NCBI RefSeq assembly: GCF_963259705.1
Contig: NC_081844.1
Coordinates: 27,234,294-27,298,293 of the forward strand
From: Myotis daubentonii
Taxonomy: Eukaryota > Chordata > Mammalia > Chiroptera > Vespertilionidae
DNA: 64,000 nucleotides
Reading direction: 5' to 3'
Shown: one piece after another, positions 55,079 through 64,000 of the stretch
How the letters are laid out: every line of letters begins with the position of its first letter
How positions within the stretch are numbered: the stretch's first letter is position 1
Program-made: the position numbers and the translations under genes
The notes under the pieces: generated by a model
The model's database searches: none
Told to the model about the DNA's origin: nothing
What the model saw: only the letters and a program-made list of their open reading frames with translations

Positions 55079-55235
55079 CCTTGGCTACTGTGGCTCAGTT
55101 GGTTGGAGCGTCATCCAGTGCACCCAAGGGTTTCAAGTTCAATTCCTGGTCAGCACACACACCTAGGTTTCAGGTATGGAAGGCAACTGACTGATGTTTC
55201 TCCCTCTCCCTCTCTCTAAAATAATTTTTTTAAAA
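55079..55235 (+). mobile_element. tRNA-derived SINE
   Basis: GCCTTGGCTACTGTGGCTCA head. Confidence 0.75.
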
Positions 55236-55332
55236 AGGGAGGATACAATCCAAACTTTATACTATTTAAAGAAAAAAATGTTTTAAATCACTTTTAATTC
55301 AGTTTATTTGTAGGTTTTTTTTGTTTCATTTT

Positions 55333-55567
55333 GTTAATTCTCACCTGAGGATATTTTTTCATTAGAGTAGAGGGAGTGGGAGAGACAGAGAGAGAAATAT
55401 TGATGTGAGAGACACACACTGATTGGTTGATTGCCTCCTGCACATGGCCCGACCAGGGCCGGGGATTGAGCCTGCAACCGAGGTACGTGTCCTTGCCTAG
55501 AACTGAACCCAGGACCCTTTAGTCCCAGGGCCGACGCTCTATCCACTGAGCCAAACCAGCTAGGGCT
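55333..55567 (-). mobile_element. Long-subfamily Ves SINE
   Basis: GTTAATTCTCACCTGAGGAT start, CCAAACCAGCTAGGGC end. Confidence 0.83.
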
Positions 55568-56029
55568 AAAGAAAAAAATTTTAAGGTTCCAAATAACTTG
55601 AAAATCTAAGGAGGCCAAATGCCCCTGCAGCAAATGCCAGGTGGGGTTCACAGGCTTCATGGTAAGGCACAAGTAGGAATGGGAGGAGTGAATGACCACT
55701 CCCTGGACTCAACTTCTGGCTATGCATGGGCCCTCGATGAGCCACTCGGTCACTACCAAGTGGGAGCTTCTGCACAGACGTGGGCCTGAACCCTGCTTGC
55801 CCAGCCACTATCCGTGTGGTCTTGAGATTTCTTTGGAGCTTCCTTCTATACCTGCGAAAAGGAAGCAACCCCTCCCTCACTGCAGGACAATTGTGAAGTG
55901 AGTATGTCAACCCAAGGAAAGCGTGAAGCTGGATCTACACCACCATGCTGCTGTGGAAGCCTAGAGCTAAGTGATATGCATGCAAAATTGCATCCTGTAG
56001 TAATAATGAATGATCACTATTCAGTTAGG

Positions 56030-56300
56030 GACAAATGATATTGTGGTTGTGTTTGAAAAGAATGTTTTTACCTATTAGATATACATTGAGAAAATTTTAT
56101 GGTTGAAAGTACATGCCTGATATTTGCTCTTAAATACTCCAATGAGGCAGAGGATAAAAGAAGACTGCAAAATGTTGATAACTGTTGACGCTAGGGGATG
56201 GGTATATTGGAATTCATTTGTGCATGTTTAAAAATTTCCATGTTTTTTTTTAAAAATGCATAAGCAGTCTTACAAAAGTGCAGCCATGGCAGGTAATCTG
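56030..56300 (+). mobile_element. Old L1 3' fragment
   Basis: CTAGGGGATGGGTATATTGG and TGTTTAAAAATTTCCATG resemble an L1 3' end. Confidence 0.5.
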
Positions 56301-56615
56301 AAAATCAAACCAAAGCTCAGAAAACTAATTCTAAACTACCAAGAAACAAATCATAGCTTAATGGTAAGGACCCGTGTTAAAAAACCACCACTCCTAGCCA
56401 TATCTGTGTTGTAGCTTCATCAATCTGATAAAGGCTGGTGTTTAAAAGCATATTTGTTCAACATGTATTCAGTGTGCACCTTCTTCATGCGAGGCCACAG
56501 GCTAGCTGCTGGGACAGTGTTGGACACGGCCTGAAAGTCCCGTTCACTTGGACTTGGCCAGCTAGCAAACCCTGAAGGACAAACTCCCTCCCTCTAAACC
56601 CGATGAGGCATGGGT

Positions 56616-56653
56616 GCCCGGCTAGCTCAGTCGGTAGAGCATGAGACTCTTAA
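56616..56653 (+). pseudogene. tRNA-Lys(CUU) 5'-half retropseudogene
   Basis: 38 bases identical to the 5' half of tRNA-Lys: GCCCGGCTAGCTCAGTCGGT, then AGAGCATGAGACTCTTAA, stopping within the anticodon loop just after CUU. Near-identical flanks TAAACCCGATGAGGC (56595-56609) and TAAACCTGATGAGGC (56651-56665) look like a target duplication. There is no 3' half and no tail. Confidence 0.85.
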
Positions 56654-57251
56654 ACCTGATGAGGCTCAGGAGCAAATACTTCACTGTATACCTACACCAT
56701 CTACTCATCTCATATCCCTCCTCCAACACAAATACCAAATGTAGACACTTTAAAAATAACAGTTTTCAAAAAATAAAGTTTCTAACCAAGTTTCCAGATG
56801 GCTGACCTTTTTATCCAGGGCTTTTGTAGGATTGATATTGTCTAAAACCTATTTAAAAGGAGCTCCTGGGAGAAGTGGCTGATTCAGCACCTGATACAGG
56901 AACTGCACTTGGGTGGGCCTAGGTCAAGCTGCAGTGTTAGAAACTGCTTAAGAGATTGATGCAGTCTTGTCCAAAGAACAAGGAGCTGACTGGTAAGGGC
57001 TCTGACTGGCTACATTTGGGGCAACTGAGTATCAATAAATAAATAGTTTCCTATATGAAGTTCTAGAACAGGTAATACTAATAAATGAGAAAAAATTCTG
57101 AACAGCTGTTGCTTCTGGGGAATGGTTTCAAGGAACACCTGGAAAGGGGCCCTAGGGCACTTTCTGGGTGTGTTGGTCATGGTCTACATCTTGGTACGGG
57201 TTGAGTGAATGCAGTGGTTAGAGTTCACTCAATGGTATATTCAAGACGTGT

Positions 57252-57450
57252 GGCCCGGCCGGTGTGGCTCAGCATCAACCTATGAACCAAGATGTCAGGG
57301 TTCGATTCCCGGTCAGGGCACATGCCTGGGTTGCGGGCTCAAATCCCCAGTGTGGGGCGTAGGAGGCAGCTGATCAATAATTCTCTCTCATCATTGATGT
57401 CTCTCTCTCTCCCTCTCCCTTTCTCTCTGAAATCAATAAAAATATATACA
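57252..57450 (+). mobile_element. Ves SINE
   Basis: GGCCCGGCCGGTGTGGCTCA head with a small deletion after it. Confidence 0.83.
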
Positions 57451-57532
57451 AAAAAGACCTGTGCATTACTTCAAAAGAAAAAAAAAGGACTGTACATAAA
57501 TACTGGACTCTGGTTAATATTACAAGGGAAGC

Positions 57533-57755
57533 CCTGGCTGGTTTGGTACAGTGGATAGAGTGTCAGCCTGCGGACTGACTGAAGGGTCTCAGGTTCAATT
57601 CTAGTCAAGGGCACGTGCCTGGGTTGCAGGCTCGATCCCCAGCATGGGGTGTGCAGGAGGCAGCCAATCAATGATTCCCTCTCATCACTGACGTTTCTAT
57701 CTCTTTCCCTCTCCCTTCCTCTCTGAAATAAATAAAAATATATTTAAAAAAATGT
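57533..57755 (+). mobile_element. Ves SINE
   Basis: GCCCTGGCTGGTTTGGTACA head; TATTACAAGG / TATTACAAGA flanks. Confidence 0.87.
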
Positions 57756-58048
57756 ATTACAAGAAAGAGTTCAACTTTCTGCTTACTTTGAAGTGCACCA
57801 TAAAAATAAAGTAGGCTGAAGGATGAACCGAACAGATTGATGGACAGATATGCGAAACAGTCAAATATCAATGACAGAATCTAGGGTGCATATACAGGTA
57901 GGCATTCACCATAAAACTGTCACCTTTTGTGTATGTTTAAATTTTTCATAATAAAAATTTTCAAATACATAACTAAAATTCATTAAGCACACTGCATTTA
58001 TAAAAATCCATGAATCCATAATGATAACTTAAAGAATTAGTAATAGCC

Positions 58049-58190
58049 TTGGCTGGTGTGGCTCAGTTGGATGGGCGCTGTCCTGTGCAGAAAAAGGTTG
58101 CTAATTCAATTCCTGGTCAGGGGCATGCAGGAGATAGCTGATCTATGTTTCTCTCACATGGATGATTCTCTCTCAAAACCAATACAAAAT
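58049..58190 (+). mobile_element. tRNA-derived SINE
   Basis: GCCTTGGCTGGTGTGGCTCA head; TTAGTAATA / TAAGTAATA flanks. Confidence 0.78.
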
Positions 58191-58670
58191 TAAGTAATAA
58201 TGATTGGCCACCACCAGATATGCCTACATTCCAACTCCATACTCTAAAAACTACTAATAATGTCAGGTGACGAACTGAGGTAAGCAGCCTAAAACTCCCC
58301 TTTTCCCACTGGGGAACAAGATATTCATTGTGTCAAAATATAAGCCCACGGAAAGTGCCACTCGACACCTACCCCCAAATGCACCCCTCTGCTGTATTCA
58401 CCTCACCGTTTAAAACTCAAGAACCTGGGTGTGCCTCTGCTTCAACAGGCTGTGTCATTTGATCCTCCTCTGAGGGGATTCACTGGGCTATGGCTGGCTC
58501 TGACCGCCAAGTTTGGCCCATCTGCAGTCCCTTCATCCCTGGCCCTCCTCCTTTAGACCAGGCCTTGGTGGTGATGCCTCCTGATTCAGTTGGACAAAGT
58601 GATTCACATGGACAAAGAAAGTAAAAGTACTAATTACCAGAACTAAAACAAATATTTAAAAACTGGAGTA

Positions 58671-58888
58671 GCCCTAACCGGTTTGGCTCAGTGGATAGAG
58701 CATCCCCCTGTGGACTGAAAGGTCCCAGGTTTGATTCCGGTCAAGGGCATGTACCTTGGTTGTGGGCACAATCCCAGTGGGGGGTGTGCAGGAGGCAGCT
58801 GATCGGTGTTTCTCTCTCATCCATGTTTCTAACTCTCTATCCCTCTCTCTTCCTCTCTGTAAAAAATCAATAAAATGCATTAAAAAAA
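58671..58888 (+). mobile_element. Ves SINE
   Basis: GCCCTAACCGGTTTGGCTCA head; AAAACTGG flanks. Confidence 0.88.
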
Positions 58889-59226
58889 AAAACCCAAAAC
58901 TGGCGTTGCTTGTCTCAGTGTGAGCCCAGATCTGTCACCCAACATAGCCTCTCAGAAGCCAGTTGCTCTGGTCTTGAATACCAGGGAATCCATCTCATTA
59001 ATGGACACAGGGGTCTTCTGGATGAGCAGAAACCTTTAAAAAAAAAATCGTAGACCCCTACCAATCTAACTTTAAACTAAAGCTGTGAAAGGCTGCACAA
59101 AGCTGTTCCTGCAACCTCATTTATGATTCAAACCTAGGCACAAGTGACAACTAATTGTTACCAGCCCAACCTCTCTGAAAAAGAAACCAAAGGAAGGAAA
59201 GACTGGAGTGAAGAATCAGGATTTTT

Positions 59227-59417
59227 TTTTTTTTTTTTTAAGAGAAAGAGGGAAGGAGCCAGGAGAGAGGGAGAGGGAGACAGACATTGGGTTGCTTCTG
59301 CATGCACCCCAATCGGGAATGGAACCTGAAACCTGGGTATGTGCCCTGATCAGGAACTGAACCAGCCGCCTTTTGGTGTATGGGACGATGCTCCAACTGA
59401 GCCACACCAGCTAGAGC
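59227..59417 (-). mobile_element. tRNA-derived SINE
   Basis: Duplication AAGAATCAGGATTTT at about 59212-59226 and 59418-59432. Confidence 0.88.
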
Positions 59418-59667
59418 AAGAATCAGGATTTTAAGCCTGACCTCTGTGTAGTTTGGGATGTTTTAACACAATAGAATCAGATTTCTTTCTTTTGTTTTTG
59501 AAACCAGACCACCTATGGCATGCAGTTACAGAAGTTTAAACCACAAATCATGCTGACAATGTGATGATCATCTTTCTGACCTCTCACTAGTTAGAATATG
59601 ATGTTCATGGCATTTGCTATTGGAAAAGAAACATGCCCAAGTCAGCACGTGTGATTCAACAAATGTT

Positions 59668-59909
59668 TTTGTTGTTGTTAATCCTTACCTGAGGATATCT
59701 TTTCCATCTATATCTAGAGAGTGGAAGGTGGGGGGAGGGAAAGACATGGATTTGAGAGAGACACATCAGTTGGTTGCCTGCAGCACAAGCCCAGAGCAGG
59801 GCTGGGGATGGAACCTGCAACCCAGGCAACCCTGCCCCCAACCAGGAATCAAACCTACCATCCTTAGGTGTGTGAGGTGACGCTCTAACCACTGATCACA
59901 CTGGCCAGG
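59668..59909 (-). mobile_element. Long-subfamily tRNA-SINE
   Basis: GTTAATCCTTACCTGAGGAT start; TCAACAAATGTTT flanks on both sides. Confidence 0.85.
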
Positions 59910-60199
59910 AAGATCAACAAATGTTTGTGTAATAAGCAGGTGTCGTGGGAACAGCCTAACAGGTATGGCCCCATCATTCTTCCAGAGTGGACTCACAACC
60001 CCACCTCCACGGTATTTCACAAAACCTAGCAGGTATCCTAAGGACTCTGGGGAATTGCCCTGAATTAGATGCTGGTCCTAGAGACTGAATTAAATTCTGA
60101 AATGTACAAGGACCCAAGCAAGCTCCTCCTGGTTTCCTAACCTCTGGAGCTATCCTATCCTGGAGTGTCAGGTTAAATAATACAGAAGTGCTGTCCTTT

Positions 60200-60347
60200 A
60201 GTAACTCCTTAAAACGTTTAATATCACATCAAGGACATGGAAAATAATTTTACTTCAGGTGGTGAACACACAATACAATATATAGGTGATGTGTTATATA
60301 ACCGTTATACCTGAAAGCTATAATTTTATTAACCAATGTCACCCCAA

Positions 60348-60380
<33 letters not shown>
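60200..60380 (+). mobile_element. L1 3' end with AAATA-rich tail
   Basis: GGTGGTGAACACACAATACA, then TTAACCAATGTCACCCCAAT, ending in (AATA)n. Confidence 0.75.
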
Positions 60381-60382
<2 letters not shown>

Positions 60383-60425
60383 AACAAAGCAATCCAAAAG
60401 ATACCAATCTAAAATGTGGCCATGG

Positions 60426-60655
60426 CCTGACCATTGTAGCTCAGTGGTTGAGCATCAACCTATGAACCAGGAGGCCATGGTTCAATTCCTGGTCAGGGCA
60501 CATGCCTGGGTTTCAGGCACGATTCCCTGTAGGGAGCATGGAAGAGGCGGCTGATCAATGATTCTCTCTCATCATTGATGTTTTTATCTCCCTCTCCCTT
60601 CCTCTTTCTCTGAGAAATCAATAAACACAGATTTAAAATAAATAAAGTAAACAAA
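60426..60655 (+). mobile_element. Ves SINE
   Basis: GCCTGACCATTGTAGCTCAG head; AAAATGTGGC flanks. Confidence 0.86.
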
Positions 60656-60926
60656 AAATGTGGCATGGACACCACTCCGAGAAATTAAGTCTAACAAAAG
60701 TCTGAAGTCTAGTGCAATCGGCAAAGTTCTGTCTGCAACAGTGTTTTTATTGGTCCATAGAAGGTAGAAAGTTAGGAATAAAGATTTTCAATGTAAAGGG
60801 CCATCCTTTAAGCTTAACTTACTTTATTTTCAGTGCTAAAATATCTTTTTTCTTATGAAAAGATGGAGATGGTGTATGGTATCTGGTTAAAAGGCATTTT
60901 TCTAGGAAAAATAAAAAGTTGGCCCG

Positions 60927-61130
60927 CCCTAGTCAATTTGGATCAGTGGATAGAGCATCGGCCCATGGAATGAAGGGTCTTGGGTTGGATTCCGGGTAAG
61001 GGCATGTACCTCAGTTGCACGCTGGATCCCCAGCTCTGGTCAGGGCATGTGTGGGAAGCAGCCAATTGATGTATCTCTCTCACATGGCTGTTTCACTCTT
61101 TCTGTCTTTCCCCCTCCCTTCCAGTCTTAA
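60927..61130 (+). mobile_element. Ves-family SINE
   Basis: GCCCTAGTCAATTTGGATCA head. Confidence 0.78.
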
Positions 61131-61660
61131 TATTTCTAGAAATTCCAACTGGTCTGTGAGAAGCAGGACCCCAGGCCCTCTGACACTGAAGAGCCCACAG
61201 GTCTTAGAAACAGAAACCCCAGGTGTGTATCCACCTCAGTTCTCCTGTCAGCTGTAGGACTCCAGAAAAATCACTTGCCTCAAAGTTGCAAAGAGTAGGA
61301 ATTAAAGGTGACAATATGGGAAAATTCCTTTTCAACTATAAAGCCACAAATACAATGTATTACGGGAATAATTTCAACTATTCTTGGATGAACCAAGAGA
61401 AATGTAAAATCACAGCAGAAAGTTTAACATGACACCAAGTGAGAATTATCAAACCCTCTTTCCAACACATTCCAGGCAGCAAAGAGAGAGGAGAAAACAG
61501 CTTTGGAAATCTTCCACACCTGGGGGGGGGGGGGAGGGGGGGGTAGATGCAACTTGCCCACCTATCCCATGGGGAAGCCGTAGAGGATTTTCAAAAAATG
61601 TAACATACATTTTAATTTCTTCTCCCAAAAGTTTTTTTCCCACTAAGGAAAAAAAAAAAT

Positions 61661-61822
61661 GCCTGGCTGGTGGTGTGGCTCAGTGGTTGAGCACCCACCC
61701 ATGAAGCAAGAGGTTCAAGGCACATGCCCAAGTTGGCTCGATTTGGGGGTAGGGATGAAGGGGCGGCAGGGACACGTGCAGGAGGCAGCCAATCAATGAT
61801 TCTCTCCCATCACTGATGTTTA

Positions 61823-61866
<44 letters not shown>

Positions 61867-61890
61867 ATCAGTAAAATCACATTTAAGTAA
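61661..61890 (+). mobile_element. Ves SINE with (TC)n expansion
   Basis: GCCTGGCTGGTGGTGTGGCT head; the CT-rich body is expanded to a pure (TC)n run at about 61826-61863. Confidence 0.82.
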
Positions 61891-62376
61891 AAGAAGAAAA
61901 ATTTTAAAAAGACTCCTTCACAAAGGACATTAACGCTCAAATGTCAATTATTTTAGTAGGCAAGGGGGTACATTCATTTTTAATGAAAACTGTTTTCAGA
62001 AAATTGTAACTTCACCTGAAATTGTAAAAAGAGATTAAGTGTACTCTGTATCCAGTTTCCTCCAGTTGTAACATTTTGTAAACTATATAGTACAATATAA
62101 CCACGATACTCATACTGAAACAGATACAGACTGTTGCTGTCACAAGGATCCCTCCTGTTGCCCTGTACAGTCACATTCACCTTCCAATTGCCCCCATGCC
62201 TAACCCCTAACAACTAATTCATTTAACTTTTCTGTAATTTTAGCATTCCAAGAATGTTTTATAGAAACAAAATTGTAGAGATGTAAACATTCAGGATAGG
62301 CTTGTTTCACGCAGCACAACTGCCTCAAAATTCATGCAAGTTGTGTATGTATCAATAGTTGGCTCTTTTTTTAAAA

Positions 62377-62582
62377 ATATATTTTTATTGATTTTTTACA
62401 GAGAGGGAGAGAGATAGAGAGTTAGAAACATCGATGAGAGAGAAACATCGATCAGCTGCCTCCTGCACATCTCCTACTGGGGATGTGCCCGCAATCCAGG
62501 TACATGCCCTCGACCGGAATCGAACCTGGGACCTTTCAGTCTGCAGGCCGACGCTCTATCCACTGAGCCAAACCGGTTTCGG
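62377..62582 (-). mobile_element. Ves SINE, young-looking
   Basis: TAGTTGGCTCTTTTTT flanks at about 62357 and 62584; ends CCAAACCGGTTTCGGC. Confidence 0.9.
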
Positions 62583-62693
62583 CTAGTTGGCTCTTTTTTA
62601 TTGCTAAGTAGTATTCCTTGGTATGGACACACTTTGGTTTGTTTAACCATTTAGCAGCTGAAGGACATCTGTGGGGTTTCCAGTTCTTGGCTA

Positions 62694-62960
62694 TCCTATC
62701 TAATAAAAAGGGGAATATGCAAATTAACCATCACTCCATCACAAAGATGGTGGCACCCATAGCCACAAGATTGTGGCAACCAGTCCTCTCAGCCCCACTG
62801 GAGTCTCCCAGTCCCTCGTCACTGTGGCGATGAGGCAAGTGTTCAGCGCCCGGCCGCAGATGGGCCTCTGGGCCACAGAGAAGCCTCTGGGCAGTGGGCG
62901 TGGAGCAGCCAGGACCTACAGAGAGCTACTGGTGCATGGATTCATACACAGGGATACTAG
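62694..62960 (+). mobile_element. HeliBat-type Helitron, both ends intact
   Basis: 5' TCCTATCTAATAAAAAGGGG and 3' GTGCATGGATTCATACACAG followed by GGATACTAG, inserted in the L1 between A and T. Confidence 0.85.
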
Positions 62961-63140
62961 TCACAAATAAAGCTAAGAACATTTGTGTATTCATTTTTGT
63001 GTGAACACATATGTTCATTTCTTTGGGATAAATGCACAGGAGTGAAATTGCTGGATTATATGGTAGTTGCCTGCCAATTTTATGAAAAACTGCCTAAGTG
63101 TTTTTCAGAGCTGAAGTGTCACACCTTAAAAAACAAACTC

Positions 63141-63328
63141 GAGTCCAGCGGTGTGGCTCCATGGTTGACTGTTGACCCATAAATCAGGAGGTCAGGGCAC
63201 ATGCCTGGGTTGCAGGCTCTATCCCCGGTAGGGGGAGTGCAGGAGGCAGCCCATTGATGATTTTCTCTCTCATCATTGATGTTTCTATATCTTTCTCCCT
63301 TCCTCTCTCTGAAATCAATAAACATATT
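63141..63328 (+). mobile_element. Ves SINE
   Basis: AGTCCAGCGGTGTGGCTCCA head; AACAAACTC / AACAACTC flanks. Confidence 0.83.
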
Positions 63329-63576
63329 TAAAGTAAAAAACAACTCAAGTAACTTCACCAAAATTGACTCAGTTCACCTTTTCTACACTCCTGTCAGTTC
63401 ACACATCTGCTCTGTGAAGCTGTGGTCACTGGGTGAGCTCTCACTGGGCAGCTCATAATTCTCCCTGTTTACTGAGCAACTATTTTCCCCTTCTGCAAGC
63501 ATTCTGCACAGGTCATCCATAGGACAAATATTAGGTGCTACTAAGAGCCATGGGACTGGGCCAATTATTGTCATAC

Positions 63577-64000
63577 AAGTGTCCTTGTGCACAGATTCGT
63601 GCACACTGAACGAAAATTAATTAGGAGGTGTCTGGCAGGGCAGGACTGAGCAAGATGGGCTGGACACGCCCTGCAGCCAACCTCCCGCAGTTCCTCCCTG
63701 GCCAGCCACACCTGGGGTGGCGCTGTGGCTCAAAAGGTGTCTGTGGAGTGAGTGGGGTCCCTCAGCCAGGCCTGCAGGGATTGGACTGAAACTGGCAGTC
63801 TGACATCCCCCAAGGGGCCCCGGAGTGCAAGAGGGCACTCTGCAAAGTTGCTGTGGCACAGGGTGTGGAACGCAAACATAAGTGTGCAGTAAACCAGATT
63901 CGGGGCCGACAGTGCCCCCAGCAACAACATAACCCATGTCCAAAGGTGGAATTGTGCAGCCCAGTGAGGAATCGGGCTCCCTCCTCTCTGGTGTTGGGGT
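63577..64000 (-). mobile_element. HeliBat-type Helitron, cut by the window edge
   Basis: CTTGTGCACAGATTCGTGCA and AAAATTAATTAGGAGGTGTC are the reverse 3' end. The interior closely follows the copy at 7150-7579. Confidence 0.78.

Larger units (their letters stand above)
61980..63130 (-). mobile_element. Old L1 fragment with a SINE and a Helitron inside
   Basis: TTAACTTTTCTGTAATTTTA, GTGTATTCATTTTTGTGTGA and GGAGTGAAATTGCTGGATTA follow a reverse L1 consensus. Interrupted at 62377-62582 and 62694-62960. Confidence 0.7.
54189..64000 (-). other. Probable ILF3 first intron, mostly transposon-derived
   Basis: There is no coding similarity on either strand. The stretch holds about fifteen SINEs, old L1 pieces, a tRNA-Lys half retropseudogene and two Helitrons. 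It is called intron 1 because the exon with the start codon has an upstream splice acceptor. The first exon is expected beyond the right edge. Confidence 0.6.

Overview
The window is vertebrate nuclear DNA, almost certainly from a vespertilionid (Myotis-like) bat. The basis is dozens of tRNA-derived SINEs of the Ves type (head like GGTTTGGCTCAGTGGATAG, tail CTGAAATCAATAAAA), plus HeliBat-like Helitrons, non-autonomous hAT elements and a Tc1/mariner element. DNA transposons of this kind and apparent youth in a mammal point to vesper bats. The genus is an inference.

Two protein-coding genes are present, both on the minus strand. ILF3 (double-stranded-RNA-binding NF90/NF110) runs from beyond the right edge down to about 37,530. 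Its start codon is the last codon of a short exon at 54,163-54,188. Nineteen coding segments can be placed with consensus splice sites. They add up to exactly 894 residues for the long (NF110-type) form and 702 for the short (NF90-type) form, which ends in its own terminal exon at 42,599-42,648. QTRT1 (catalytic subunit of eukaryotic queuine tRNA-ribosyltransferase) starts in a CpG island near 9,272. Exons 1-3 lie at 8,468-9,272 and exons 4-5 at 797-1,094. Intron 3 is about 7.4 kb and packed with transposons, and the rest of the gene lies off the left edge. ILF3 followed by QTRT1 in the same orientation matches the human 19p13.2 order.

Layout: 1-1,100 QTRT1 exons 4-5; 1,100-8,470 QTRT1 intron 3 (L1 tail, SINEs, a 7SK retropseudogene, a Helitron); 8,470-9,430 QTRT1 5' exons and CpG island; 9,430-32,200 a transposon-dense intergenic region (hAT MITEs, MER5-like palindrome, rearranged Tc1 element, full-length ORF2-less L1 of HAL1 type with intact ORF1, RABL2 and PPA1 retrocopies, solo LTR, many Helitrons); 32,200-37,530 mostly unique intergenic DNA with a second solo LTR; 37,530-54,190 ILF3; 54,190-64,000 probable first intron of ILF3 with SINEs, L1 pieces, a tRNA-Lys half retropseudogene and two Helitrons.

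The genes themselves are ordinary. The interest is in the mobile DNA: the nested stack at 17.4-21.2 kb, the inverted double Tc1 element with DD36E spacing, three SINEs inserted at one 15-bp site, and two tailless small-RNA retropseudogenes whose 3' ends are microhomology junctions. No wholly new system was found. All calls come from reading and memory of consensus sequences, with no database search.
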